Positions 1 through 9,149 of a DNA stretch of 64,000 nt are shown here, one piece after another. The first letter of the stretch is position 1, and every line of letters begins with the position of its first letter. The position numbers were made by a program, and so were the translations under genes. Source of the DNA: an uncultured Selenomonadaceae bacterium (lineage in GTDB: Bacteria; Bacillota; Negativicutes; Selenomonadales; Selenomonadaceae); contig CAJOMO010000009.1 in the NCBI GenBank assembly GCA_905235685.1, positions 24,425 to 88,424 on the forward strand. Reading direction: 5' to 3'. Under the pieces are notes generated by a model. The model had not been told where the DNA came from. It ran no database searches and saw only the letters and a program-made list of their open reading frames with translations.

Positions 1-1343
1 AGTTTATTTCCGCTGCCGCTGCCAAATTGAATCACTGAAGTATTTAAATTCGTTACGTTAAGATTTCGAATGGTAAGGTTGGCAGAATCAGAATTTGTTA
101 TGATTTGGATATTGCTAAGGCTGGCGTTGTTGCCGTTAATTGTTACGGCGTCGGTGGTTTCGATTAAAATTTTTCCAACAGAATCAGAGGCAAGGGTATA
201 AGTTCCGCCGGAAGTAATTTCAAGCAAAGTTGAATTTATCACGGAATCGTCCGCGCTTGAGCCGCCTTCGTAAGTCAGCGTTCCATTTGAATAAGTTATC
301 GTTGCGGCGGTAAATTCTTCGCCGTTGATTGTCGTTGCTGTGAAAATATCGCCGCTTGAGCCGTTGAAAGTGGCGTTTTCGCTGATTGTGATGGTTGCGT
401 CGTCATTGGCAACGGAATGTTCGTCGGGATCTGGTTTGGTGAAGTCCAGACTTTCACGTATCCATTCGATGTTATCAATGGCAAGACCGAGATTTGAACT
501 GGCGGTAACATTTGCGTTGCCGCTGATAACAATATCGCCGACAGTTTGAGCCTGCGCGCCGTAACCAGAGCCAATAGCGGCGGAATCGTCGACTTCAGAA
601 ATATTTGTAGCGGTGACATTGGCGTTGCCGGTAATTGTGATAGTTCCGTTTTCGGTGTAAGGAGCAGCACCAATTGCGGCGGCGTGTTGTCCGGTCGTGG
701 CGTTTACAATCGCGTTGCCGTCGATTAAAATATTTCCCATAGAGCCACGATAACAACTGCCGATGGCCGCGCCGTAACCATTTGGAGTACTGGCGGTAAC
801 ATTCGCCGTGCCGGTAATGGTAATGTCGCCGATAGCGTTGCCAAGCGCGCCCGCGCCGCCGATACCGCATGAGCCACTGCGCGCCGTCAAATCGAAAGTG
901 CCGCTTTCAACAGTGATGTTTGAAGTAGGTCTTGATTCGCTGCCGTTAACGCCGATACACGCGCCGCTAAGAGTTGTGGCTTTAAGTGAGCCCGTACCGT
1001 TGACAGTCAAGCCGCCGCCTACATTTACAGCCGCCGCCATTCCTGCAACAACTTCAAAAACATTCGTGCCGGCAACATTCAGTTGATTATCCGTGCCTTC
1101 GCCAAATTGGACAACTGAGCCGGTTTGATTGGTAATACTAAGATCTTCAATGGTAAGGTTGCCGGTATCCGCGCTGACGACGATTTGAACAGCCGTAAGC
1201 TCGGAATTATCGCCCTTCAGGGTAACAGCCGCGGTGGTGTTGATTGTAATTGTCGAACTTGAATAACTGCTATCAATGTTGTAAGTGCCGCCGCGCGTGA
1301 TATTTAAATCCGCGAACCTTTGCAAATCGAAAATAAAACTCAC
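1..1343 (-). CDS. repeat-rich extracellular/adhesin-like protein, N-terminal part (runs off the window)
   Basis: An uninterrupted minus-strand frame runs from a GTG at 1343 to the window edge, about 447 codons. GGAGAG lies 7 bases upstream of the GTG. The product begins MSFIFDLQRFAD and then consists almost entirely of short beta-strand-like units rich in Thr, Asn, Gly, Ile and Val, such as ITITGNANVTA and NLTIEDLSITN, which recur at irregular spacing. This composition fits a parallel beta-helix of the pectate-lyase or filamentous-adhesin type. No Sec signal peptide is visible at the N-terminus, so export, if it occurs, would use another route such as type I secretion; that is inference. The short open frames on the other strand here are shadows of this gene. 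No specific function can be assigned. Confidence 0.75.
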   Translation of the reverse strand, partial: MSFIFDLQRFADLNITRGGTYNIDSSYSSSTITINTTAAVTLKGDNSELTAVQIVVSADTGNLTIEDLSITNQTGSVVQFGEGTDNQLNVAGTNVFEVVAGMAAAVNVGGGLTVNGTGSLKATTLSGACIGVNGSESRPTSNITVESGTFDLTARSGSCGIGGAGALGNAIGDITITGTANVTASTPNGYGAAIGSCYRGSMGNILIDGNAIVNATTGQHAAAIGAAPYTENGTITITGNANVTATNISEVDDSAAIGSGYGAQAQTVGDIVISGNANVTASSNLGLAIDNIEWIRESLDFTKPDPDEHSVANDDATITISENATFNGSSGDIFTATTINGEEFTAATITYSNGTLTYEGGSSADDSVINSTLLEITSGGTYTLASDSVGKILIETTDAVTINGNNASLSNIQIITNSDSANLTIRNLNVTNLNTSVIQFGSGSGNK

Positions 1344-1512
1344 AACAATTCTCTCCTATCCACAAAAAAATCTCAAACTCTATGATTTATCAAGTTTAGC
1401 AAAATTATTTTTCGCGGAAGGTAAAGTTTTGTAAATATTTTTAAGCAGGAAAATCTTCAAGCTGCCCGAATTAACAAATATTCAGCGATAATTATTTTCA
1501 GCAGGTGGATTT

Positions 1513-2338
1513 ATGCAACGATTAGGAATTTTAGGGCCGCGCGGAACTCATTCAGAGGCGGCGGCGCTCAAACTTAACGAATTTTTATCGAAGAAATTTG
1601 AGCCGGTGATTTATCCGGAGATTTTCGAAATATTAAGGCGGCAAATTGGACGCAGGCTTTGTTCCGGTGGAAAATTCGCTTGAAGGCTCGATAAATATCA
1701 CGCTCGACACGCTTGCCCGTTCGGAAAATCTAATCGTCACGCGCGAATTGGTTTATCCCGTGCATAATTATTTGATGGCGAAAGGCGGCGTTAAACTTTC
1801 GGACGTGAAAAAAATTTATTCGCACAGTCAGCCGATTTCACAGTGCCGAAAATTCCTGCGCGAAAATTTTTCAAACGCAGAAATAATTTCTACGCCGAGC
1901 ACTGCGCGCGCCGCTGAAATTGTCGCTGAAACTTTCGACAGCGCCGCCATTTGCACCAAACGCGCCGGTAAATTGAACGGCTTAGTAACTCTTGCCACGG
2001 AAATTCAAGACAATATGTCGAACAGCACGCGATTTTTTGAAGTCCGTCGTCGCGCAGGAGAAATTAATTCGGACGGCGATAAGTGCTTGATAATCTGCCA
2101 AATCGACGGCTCAAGGGCGGGGGCTTTGTGCGGCGTGCTTGAAGAATTTGCATGGCGGCGCGTGAATATGACGCGCATTGAATCACGCCCTGCGCGAACG
2201 GAATTAGGCGCGTACATTTTCTTTTTCGATTTGGAAGTTCCGCCGATGAAACATTTGCTGTATGATTCGATTGAAGACGTGCGGCGAAAAAGCATTTGGC
2301 TTAAGAACTTGGGTATATTTCCCGTAATTCACGCTTAA
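1513..2338 (+). pseudogene. pheA: prephenate dehydratase, broken by one frameshift
   Basis: Prephenate dehydratase converts prephenate to phenylpyruvate in phenylalanine synthesis. An ATG at 1513, 5 bases after AGGTGG, opens MQRLGILGPRGTHSEAAAL, the usual start of the catalytic domain. That frame reaches a stop at 1681. From about 1637 the homology continues in the next frame (LDAGFVPVENSLEGSIN) and runs to 2338, with the NSTRFF motif and a C-terminal ACT domain containing ESRP. Joined, the product is about 275 residues, normal for the family. The shift lies between 1634 and 1646. The rest of the gene looks intact, so a recent mutation or an assembly error is more likely than long decay. It sits directly upstream of aroF. 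Confidence 0.8.
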
Positions 2339-2493
2339 ATTGGAAGGAGCAAAATTTTTATTCTGCACGAAAGAAAAGTTTTTTAAAAAAGATTTTTTGA
2401 AATTGACAACGTGCGGCGAAAAAGCATTTGGCTTAAGAACTTGGGTATATTCCCCGTAATTCACGCTTAAATTGGAAGGAGCAAAATTTTTAT
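2277..2493 (+). repeat. 85-bp direct duplication spanning the pheA 3' end and the aroF ribosome-binding site
   Basis: Positions 2277-2361 and 2409-2493 are the same 85 bases with a single T/C difference. The unit holds the last codons and stop of pheA, the GGAAGGAGC ribosome-binding site and the first two bases of the aroF start codon. In the first copy the start ATG reads ATT. The copies are offset by 132 bases and separated by an A/T-rich spacer. The downstream copy is the functional aroF leader. This looks like a local tandem duplication that moved aroF away from pheA. Confidence 0.9.
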
Positions 2494-3526
2494 GGTTATC
2501 ATTATGCGCCCCGAGGCGACGCTTGAAAACATTGCTGAAGTTAAAAAAGTTATTGAATCCGCCGGACTTGAAGCGAAAATTATGGAGGGCGCGCAGCAGA
2601 AAATCGTTGGCGTTATCGGCGATAAGACTAAGCTTGTGTCGGTGGCGATTGACGCGTTGCCTGGCGTTGAAAGTAGCGTTGCCATTTCAAAAAGTTACAA
2701 ATTGGCTAGCCGCGAATTTCACCCGCAGAATACGGTTATTGACGTGGGCGGCGTTAAAATCGGCGGTGGCGTTCCGGTTGTAATGGCTGGACCTTGCGCC
2801 GTTGAATCTCGCGAGCAACTTTTTGAGGCGGCTGATATTGTTAAAGCGGGCGGCGCTCAATTTTTGCGTGGCGGCGCTTATAAACCGAGAACTTCCCCGT
2901 ACAGTTTTCAAGGTTTAGAAATTGAAGGGCTGAAATATTTAGCCGAGGCGCGCGAACGTACCGGCTTAAAAATTATTACTGAAGTGACGACTGTTGAGGG
3001 AATTGCTCCGGTTGCTGAGTACTCCGATATTTTACAAATTGGCGCGCGCAATATGCAGAATTTTGGTTTGCTCAAAGAGGTTGGCAAATGCGGCAAGCCG
3101 GTAATGTTGAAACGCGGTTTAGCGGCGACGATTGACGAATGGCTCAATGCTGCCGAATACATTATGAACGCGGGAATGCCGGACGTGATTTTGTGCGAGC
3201 GCGGTATTCGCACGTACGAAACTTACACGCGAAATACTTTGGATATGAGCGCGGTTGCGGCTGTCAAACATTTATCACATTTGCCAATAATCGTCGACCC
3301 TTCGCACGGCACGGGCAAATGGCGAATGATTAAACCGATGGCGTTTGCGGCAATTGCGGCGGGCGCTGACGGCTTGATGATGGAAGTTCACCCGAATCCG
3401 GCGAAGGCTCTTTCGGACGGCTCACAATCTTTGACGAAGGAGCATTACCTTGATTTGATGAACGGCGTTAAAAAATTGGCTGAATTTATGCGCGCGGAAA
3501 ATTTGAATCCGATTGTACTTGATTAG
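2492..3526 (+). CDS. aroF: 3-deoxy-7-phosphoheptulonate synthase (DAHP synthase, Bacillus-type)
   Basis: It condenses phosphoenolpyruvate and erythrose-4-phosphate, the first step of the shikimate pathway. The 344-residue protein has an N-terminal ferredoxin-like regulatory domain (about residues 1-70), as in the Bacillus/Thermotoga subclass, followed by the TIM-barrel catalytic domain. Family motifs are visible: AGPCAVES, RGGAYKPRTSPYSF, GARNMQNF, LKRG, and DPSHGTG near the C-terminus. GGAAGGAG lies upstream of the ATG. It follows pheA, which suggests an aromatic amino-acid operon. The N-terminal domain predicts feedback control by an aromatic product; which one is not evident. Confidence 0.95.
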   Translation: MVIIMRPEATLENIAEVKKVIESAGLEAKIMEGAQQKIVGVIGDKTKLVSVAIDALPGVESSVAISKSYKLASREFHPQNTVIDVGGVKIGGGVPVVMAGPCAVESREQLFEAADIVKAGGAQFLRGGAYKPRTSPYSFQGLEIEGLKYLAEARERTGLKIITEVTTVEGIAPVAEYSDILQIGARNMQNFGLLKEVGKCGKPVMLKRGLAATIDEWLNAAEYIMNAGMPDVILCERGIRTYETYTRNTLDMSAVAAVKHLSHLPIIVDPSHGTGKWRMIKPMAFAAIAAGADGLMMEVHPNPAKALSDGSQSLTKEHYLDLMNGVKKLAEFMRAENLNPIVLD

Positions 3527-3538
3527 GAGTGAAATATT

Positions 3539-4183
3539 TTGCGCTTGAGGAAAAAGCCTCATACTTTTGAAAAACTTGAAAATTTCGCTGACTTCGTGAT
3601 GGTTGAAAAAATCGGCTCGGAGCGCGCCGGTAATTGGCGGAAAATTTTTGGCAACGATAATCAGCGGCTTTACGTCGAACTCGGCACGGGCAAGGGCGAT
3701 TTTATTTCCCAAATGGCTGAACAGAATCCGCAGATTAATTTTATCGGGCTGGAAGTCGAGGCGGCTGTAGTTTTGGCGGCGGCGCGCAAAATCGCCGATA
3801 AAAAATTGTCCAACGTCCGCCTTGCCGTTTTTGACATTAACAATATCGCCGAAATTTTTTCCGATAATGAAATTGACCGGCTCTATATAAATTTTTGCGA
3901 CCCCTGGCCGAAAAATCGCCACGCCAAACGCCGCTTGACTTTCATTAAATTTCTTGACATGTACAAAAAAATTCTCGCGCAGGACGGCGAAATTCATTTT
4001 AAAACCGATAACCGCGGCTTGTTCGACTTTTCGCTTGAACAATTCGCACTTGCCGATTTAAAAATTTCCGACGTTACAAATGATTTGCACGCCAATGAGC
4101 CGCCCGATAATATTCGCACCGAATACGAAAACAGATTCAGCGCGGAGGGCGTCCCGATTAATCGCTGCGTCGTGAGGCGTTGA
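3539..4183 (+). CDS. trmB: tRNA (guanine-N7-)-methyltransferase
   Basis: It forms m7G46 in the variable loop of tRNAs using S-adenosylmethionine. The 214-residue protein shows the SAM-binding motif ELGTGKGDF, the signature FCDPWPKNRHAKRRL, and FKTDN near the C-terminus. The start is a TTG at 3539, with GGAGTGA 7 bases upstream, overlapping the aroF stop region. The gene lies between aroF and ftsW with very short gaps, so it is probably co-transcribed with them. The 206-residue antisense frame over this gene has no family resemblance and is not real. Confidence 0.93.
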   Translation: MRLRKKPHTFEKLENFADFVMVEKIGSERAGNWRKIFGNDNQRLYVELGTGKGDFISQMAEQNPQINFIGLEVEAAVVLAAARKIADKKLSNVRLAVFDINNIAEIFSDNEIDRLYINFCDPWPKNRHAKRRLTFIKFLDMYKKILAQDGEIHFKTDNRGLFDFSLEQFALADLKISDVTNDLHANEPPDNIRTEYENRFSAEGVPINRCVVRR

Positions 4184-4186
4184 CTT

Positions 4187-5329
4187 ATGGCTGATAGAAA
4201 TTCCGGCGAAGAAATTTCCCGCGCCGAGCGTAAAAAATTTTGGAACAACGATATGGAAGCCGTTATCGGCATTATGTTTGTGCTGCTGATTCTCGGCACA
4301 ATCAACGTTTTCAGTTCAAGTTTTGTCCTTGCTGAAACGACTTATGATGACCCGTACCATTTTCTTGAGCGCCACTTAATTAACATCGCCGTCGGTTTCG
4401 TGGCGTTCGGGATTTGCTTTTATTTCGATTATCACATTTGGCGTCGGTACTTCCCAGCAATACTTTTGGCAACGATAGTAGCGCTGGTTTTGGTTTTGCT
4501 AATCGGACCTGTTATAAACGGCGCGCGGCGTTGGTTGCCTTTGGGGGTGACGCAATTTCAACCGGCGGAATGTGCAAAATTGTTGTCGATAATGTTGACG
4601 GCGATGTACATATCGTTTCGACTGCGGCGGCGCAAACAAATAAATTTGATATCGCCGCAGGGCGGGCTTGTGCTGATTTTGGCGGCGCTAACCGAATTGG
4701 AGCCGGATATGGGCACGGCAAGCATAATCGCCGGAATACCGCTGATAATGTTAATCGTGGCGGGGTTGCCGAAAAAGCAAATCTGGATTTTGAGCGCCGT
4801 GGTAATTGTTGCGGTGGCGGGGCTGATTTACCTGCAGCCATATCGATTGGAGCGGCTGAAAGTTGCGTACGATCCATGGTCAGACGCACAGAAATTCGGT
4901 TATCAGACGGTGCAAAGTTTATCGGCGATAGGCTCGGGCGAGTTAACCGGAATGGGTTTAGGCGTGGGCGTGTCGAAGTATGATTATTTGCCGGAAGCTC
5001 ACACGGATTTTGCCTTCGCGATTTTTTGTCAAGAAAATGGATTTTTGGGCGCGCTTTTTGTGTTTATGTTGTTCGCGGCATTCACGGTATACGCGGCGCG
5101 AATCGCCAGCAAAGCCAAAGACGAATACGGGCAGGCTCTATCAATGGGAATAATGATTTTGGTTGTCGGACAAGCGATAGGAAATTTATTTATGGTGGGC
5201 GGAATGTTCCCCGTGGTAGGAATACCACTGCCTTTCATAAGTTACGGCGGCACGAGTTTAATCGTGACAATGGCGGCGATAGGAATTTTGGTGAACATCG
5301 GGAAAGTTGGCGCGGCTAAAGACGGGTGA
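4187..5329 (+). CDS. ftsW: FtsW/RodA/SpoVE-family peptidoglycan polymerase
   Basis: A 380-residue integral membrane protein of the SEDS family, which polymerises lipid II into glycan strands during division or elongation. About ten hydrophobic segments are visible. Family motifs are NGARRWLPLG in the large loop, QPAECAKL, and PFISYGGTSL near the C-terminus. It starts 3 bases after the trmB stop. Whether it acts in division (FtsW) or elongation (RodA) cannot be decided from sequence alone. The gene symbol reflects best overall similarity and the absence of a neighbouring mreB cluster. Confidence 0.85.
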   Translation: MADRNSGEEISRAERKKFWNNDMEAVIGIMFVLLILGTINVFSSSFVLAETTYDDPYHFLERHLINIAVGFVAFGICFYFDYHIWRRYFPAILLATIVALVLVLLIGPVINGARRWLPLGVTQFQPAECAKLLSIMLTAMYISFRLRRRKQINLISPQGGLVLILAALTELEPDMGTASIIAGIPLIMLIVAGLPKKQIWILSAVVIVAVAGLIYLQPYRLERLKVAYDPWSDAQKFGYQTVQSLSAIGSGELTGMGLGVGVSKYDYLPEAHTDFAFAIFCQENGFLGALFVFMLFAAFTVYAARIASKAKDEYGQALSMGIMILVVGQAIGNLFMVGGMFPVVGIPLPFISYGGTSLIVTMAAIGILVNIGKVGAAKDG

Positions 5330-5334
5330 TTTTT

Positions 5335-7881
5335 TTGATAAAGGAAAATTACGATATAACCGGCATGAGTTGTTCGGCGTGTTCTGCGCGAGTTGAGAAA
5401 GCGGTTGCGGCGGTTGTCGGCGCGGAAAATGTCAGCGTCAATCTTTTAACAAATTCAATGCAAGTCAAGCGCGAAGAAAATATTTCCGCTGCAAAAATTA
5501 TCGACGCGGTGATAAATGCGGGGTATGGCGCGGCGATTAAAGGGGCTAGAGCCCAGGTAAAAGTGGCTAGTGAAAATAGGCGAACAATCGACATTGAAAT
5601 TTCCGAAATGAAAAATCGGCTGATATGGTCGATTATTTTTTTAGTACCGACGGTTTTCATTTCAATGCACGCGATGTTTGGAATACCGCTTGAGATTTTC
5701 GACGGGCGCGAAAACGCCGTAACCTTTGCCTTCGCGCAGTTTTTGTTAATCCTGCCGATAATGTATCTGAACCGGAAATATTATGTGAACGGCTTTAAAA
5801 ATTTATTCCGCGGCGCGCCGAATATGGACAGCTTAGTCGGGCTCGGCTCGATGGCGGCGGCGATTTTCGGGGCGTTTGCGCTTTTCCGGATTGGCTACGG
5901 CTTAGGGCACGGCGATATGAATTTGGTTGACGAATACAGCCGCAATTTGTATTTCGAATCGGCGGGCATGATTGTCACGCTGATAACTGTTGGGAAATAT
6001 TTTGAGGCGCGGGCTAAGGGCAGTACGACGCGCGCTGTCGAGGCTCTGATGAACCTTGCGCCGAAAACTGCAAATGTCCTGCGCGACGGCGTCGAAGTAA
6101 ATATTTCCGTGGATGAATTGAAAATCGGCGACGAAATTTTGACGCGCCCTGGTGAAAGTTTCGCGGCTGACGGCGTTGTTGTCGAAGGCGAAACGACCGT
6201 TGACGAATCGGCGATAACCGGCGAATCTTTGCCCGTGAATAAAAATTTGGGCGACAAAATCACGAGCGGCACGATTAACCGCGGCGGCTTTATAAAATTT
6301 CGCGCAGAAAAAGTTGGCGGCGACACCACCATTCAAAAAATAATCGCGCTGGTGGAAGAGGCGAGCGCCAGCAAAGCGCCCATTGCCAAAACTGCCGATA
6401 AAATCGCCGGAATTTTCGTCCCCGCGGTTATTTGCATTGCGATTGTTGCCGGAGCGATTTGGTTATGGAACGGCGCGACTGTGGAATTTGCATTTTCCAT
6501 TGCGGTTTCAATTTTGGTTATCAGCTGTCCGTGCGCGTTGGGTTTGGCTACGCCGGTTGCAATTATGGTTGGTACGGGCAAGGGCGCGGAAAACGGAATC
6601 TTGATAAAATCCGGCGAGGCGCTGGAAACTGCCCACGCGATTGATACGGTCGTTGTTGACAAAACAGGCACGTTGACTGAAGGCAAGCCTTTCGTGACGG
6701 ACGTTGTGACTTTCGACGTTGACGCCGAGGAATTTTTGAAAATCGCCGCCGGTCTTGAATTGAAAAGCGAACATCCGCTTGCCGAGGCTGTTACAAAATT
6801 TGCCGCGGAAAAAAATATTCAGCCGCGCGAAGTGTCGAACTTTCAAGCGATTTTTGGCAAAGGCGTTCAGGCGCAAATTGGCGGCGAAAAATACTTTGCG
6901 GGTAATAAAAAATTTCTGGCTGAATTGGGCTTTAATCTGGACGCTGTTAACAAAAAAATTTCCAAACTGGCAAGCGCGGGCAAGACGCCGATTATTTTTG
7001 CCGACGAAAAAAAATTGCTGGGCATAATCGCCGCCGCCGACGTTGAGAAAAAAACTTCCGCCGAAGCTGTCGCCGCTTTTCAAAATTTGGGTATTGACGT
7101 GGTAATGTTGACGGGCGATAATAATCAGACCGCCGAAAATATTTCTGCGCGAATCGGCATTAAAAATTTCGTGGCTGAAGTTCTGCCCGAAGATAAAGCC
7201 GCCGAAATTTCCAAATTGCAGGGCGCGGGCAAGAAAGTTGCGATGATTGGCGACGGAATTAACGACGCTCCGGCGCTTGCGAAGGCTGATTTGGGAATGG
7301 CGATAGGCGCGGGTACGGACGTTGCGATTGAGAGCGCGGACGCGGTTTTGGTGCGAAATGATTTGCTCGACGCCGTCAGCGCCATTAAATTATCTCGCGC
7401 AGTGCTGAAAAATATCCAGGAAAATTTATTTTGGGCGTTTTTTTACAACGTGGTTTGCATACCGTTGGCGGCGGGCGTTTTTTATCCGGCGTTCGGAATC
7501 AAACTTTCGCCGATGATTGGCGCGGCGGCTATGAGTATGTCCAGCGTCTGCGTCGTTTTAAATGCGCTGCGGCTCAAATTTTTCAAAGTCAAACATTCCG
7601 CAAATTCCGCAACCGAAAAATCTTTCGCGCAGGTCAATTTCGAAAATCTGAAAATCAATCAGCAGGAGGCAAATAATATGACAACCGAATTGAAAATCGA
7701 AGGCATGATGTGCAAGCATTGCGTCAAACACGTGCACGACGCGCTGGCGAAAATGGACGGCGTGACGAACGTTGAAGTCAGCTTAGAAAAAAATAACGCC
7801 GTTGTTACTTCGGCGCAGGAAATTTCCACCGACGATTTTAAAAAAGTTATCGAAGACGCCGGTTACGAACTCGTTGGATAA
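5335..7881 (+). CDS. copA: copper-translocating P1B-type ATPase with N- and C-terminal heavy-metal domains
   Basis: A membrane pump that exports Cu(I) using ATP. About 848 residues. An HMA domain with GMSCSAC lies at the N-terminus, followed by membrane segments, the TGES actuator loop, the transmembrane metal site SCPCALGLATP, the phosphorylation motif DKTGTLTEG and the hinge GDGINDAPALAKAD. After the last membrane pair, a roughly 30-residue linker leads to a second HMA domain with GMMCKHC, closely resembling the CopZ chaperone. The start is uncertain: a TTG at 5335 has GGTGAT 4 bases upstream, whereas a GTG at 5326 overlaps the ftsW stop without a clear ribosome-binding site. A C-terminal HMA is unusual, because CopZ is normally a separate small gene downstream. 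Confidence 0.93.
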   Translation: MIKENYDITGMSCSACSARVEKAVAAVVGAENVSVNLLTNSMQVKREENISAAKIIDAVINAGYGAAIKGARAQVKVASENRRTIDIEISEMKNRLIWSIIFLVPTVFISMHAMFGIPLEIFDGRENAVTFAFAQFLLILPIMYLNRKYYVNGFKNLFRGAPNMDSLVGLGSMAAAIFGAFALFRIGYGLGHGDMNLVDEYSRNLYFESAGMIVTLITVGKYFEARAKGSTTRAVEALMNLAPKTANVLRDGVEVNISVDELKIGDEILTRPGESFAADGVVVEGETTVDESAITGESLPVNKNLGDKITSGTINRGGFIKFRAEKVGGDTTIQKIIALVEEASASKAPIAKTADKIAGIFVPAVICIAIVAGAIWLWNGATVEFAFSIAVSILVISCPCALGLATPVAIMVGTGKGAENGILIKSGEALETAHAIDTVVVDKTGTLTEGKPFVTDVVTFDVDAEEFLKIAAGLELKSEHPLAEAVTKFAAEKNIQPREVSNFQAIFGKGVQAQIGGEKYFAGNKKFLAELGFNLDAVNKKISKLASAGKTPIIFADEKKLLGIIAAADVEKKTSAEAVAAFQNLGIDVVMLTGDNNQTAENISARIGIKNFVAEVLPEDKAAEISKLQGAGKKVAMIGDGINDAPALAKADLGMAIGAGTDVAIESADAVLVRNDLLDAVSAIKLSRAVLKNIQENLFWAFFYNVVCIPLAAGVFYPAFGIKLSPMIGAAAMSMSSVCVVLNALRLKFFKVKHSANSATEKSFAQVNFENLKINQQEANNMTTELKIEGMMCKHCVKHVHDALAKMDGVTNVEVSLEKNNAVVTSAQEISTDDFKKVIEDAGYELVG
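7664..7680 (+). promoter_or_regulatory. internal Shine-Dalgarno and in-frame ATG for a separate CopZ-like chaperone
   Basis: Inside copA, AGGAGG at 7664-7669 is followed after 8 bases by an ATG at 7678, in frame with copA. Translation from here would give a 67-residue protein consisting only of the C-terminal GMMCKHC domain, the size of a free CopZ copper chaperone. The site is as good as any gene start in this window. Either copA and copZ fused recently and the old start remains, or both a long pump and a free chaperone are made from one gene. The sequence alone does not separate these. Confidence 0.55.
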
Positions 7882-7901
7882 CATTTTTTCTGCAAGTTAA
7901 A

Positions 7902-7937
7902 AGCGGTCGCCCGCCATTGGGCAGCCGCTAATTTTTT
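7902..7937 (+). terminator. intrinsic terminator after copA
   Basis: An imperfect GC-rich hairpin (AGCGG..GCCC / GGGC..CCGCT, with a small internal mismatch) is followed by seven T residues. It lies 20 bases after the copA stop and closes the pheA-copA transcription unit. Confidence 0.75.
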
Positions 7938-7954
7938 TGCCCGAAATTCGCCGC

Positions 7955-9136
7955 TCAATTAAATTTCAAGCCGTACTTTTGCATAAGCGCCGGACGCTGA
8001 TTCAGCAAATTCAAAACTTCCGGCATAACTTTCGCGTAATATTGCTGAATTAAGGGCGTGGTAGGAATTGCGCTCATTATCGAAAAGCGCGTGTATTCGC
8101 AAAACTTTTCAAGGTCCTCTTCGCTGTAAATTTCTTCCGAATCGTCGCCGAAATAATTTCTTAGTTGCCTGCTAACCACGTAAAAAAATAAACCGTTGTG
8201 GCTGGGCGCGAAGGCTGACAGCGTCGAATCAATGTAAAAAACGTTGTAATTTCTGATTTGCTCAAGCGCCTGCTGATACATATTCAGATTGTTCATGGCA
8301 TAGCGCGGGATTAAAATAATTTCGGTGTTTTCGCGCATAAACATAACGTTATGGGAAATTGAGCCGAGCGACGAGGCGAAACTTTCAGCGTTGGTCAAAA
8401 TATTCAGCTGAGCCTCCAGCGGTAAAGTTTCGGGGCGAATTGTCGTGAAACCTTTGCTCTCAAAATATTGGGCGAGGCGCGCCTCGTTCATTTCCTTTTG
8501 CCCGTGGTAGAAATAAAATTTTTTCTGTTCGAGCGGCTGATAAATTTTCTGCGCGAAATTCCTAACCCGTTCAACGGTTTCAACGTATTCATTCGTGAAA
8601 GTCACAACGCCGGCTTGATTTATGAACCAGGATTCGTCCGGCAAAATTATCGTTTGACATTGTATCGGGTGATTAACCATCATCATTTTTGAAGTGTCGA
8701 CTTCCAAAATTTGAAGTAGCTTTGTGAAGTTCGGCAAAATTCCGCCCCACATTGGATTGAAAACCAGCGGGCAATGGCGAAAATATTTTTGATAAACTTC
8801 ACTGCGCAAAAACCATAGCCGACTCAAGCCGTCCGTCAGCGAGTGTCCCCAAATGTGCACGAACATCCCGATATAAACGACAGTCAGCGGGCTTTGTTGC
8901 ACGGGCTCATTTGGCGTATACGCGCCGCAAGTTCCGCGGTGTACGGCGCTGCCTTCGATGAAGTTGCCCTTCTCGTCGACAATTCCGCCGAAACCATTTG
9001 TGTTGTCAAGGGCGCGGTGCGGCAAAATCGTCGCGCGCTCCAATATCCGGAAATGAATTTTCTTGTCCGAAAAATGATTCTGCACCAAATTTGCGCCGAA
9101 AATATTTTTATCGTACAAGCCGTCGTAGTTGTTCAT
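7955..9136 (-). CDS. GT61-family-like glycosyltransferase (DUF563)
   Basis: A 393-residue soluble protein. The segments HIWGHSLTDGLSRLWFL and SFASSLGSISHNVMFM followed by ENTEIILIPR match the pattern of the glycosyltransferase 61/DUF563 family, in which a conserved G..SHN.hFm..... block sits near the donor site. Sugar and acceptor cannot be predicted. I start at the ATG at 9136, preceded by GGAGG at 5-base spacing, rather than the ATG at 9148 that overlaps this ribosome-binding site. Its leader begins just after the terminator of the upstream gene, so expression may depend on read-through. Confidence 0.7.
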   Translation of the reverse strand: MNNYDGLYDKNIFGANLVQNHFSDKKIHFRILERATILPHRALDNTNGFGGIVDEKGNFIEGSAVHRGTCGAYTPNEPVQQSPLTVVYIGMFVHIWGHSLTDGLSRLWFLRSEVYQKYFRHCPLVFNPMWGGILPNFTKLLQILEVDTSKMMMVNHPIQCQTIILPDESWFINQAGVVTFTNEYVETVERVRNFAQKIYQPLEQKKFYFYHGQKEMNEARLAQYFESKGFTTIRPETLPLEAQLNILTNAESFASSLGSISHNVMFMRENTEIILIPRYAMNNLNMYQQALEQIRNYNVFYIDSTLSAFAPSHNGLFFYVVSRQLRNYFGDDSEEIYSEEDLEKFCEYTRFSIMSAIPTTPLIQQYYAKVMPEVLNLLNQRPALMQKYGLKFN

Positions 9137-9149
9137 AAAATCCTCCATT

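Noticed and set aside
1..870. Several short frames on both strands in the first kilobase
   Set aside because: They are shadows of the long GTG-started minus-strand repeat gene, which is open to the window edge.
3422..4042. 206-codon minus-strand frame over aroF and trmB
   Set aside because: Antisense to two clearly real genes; no family resemblance and no start signal.
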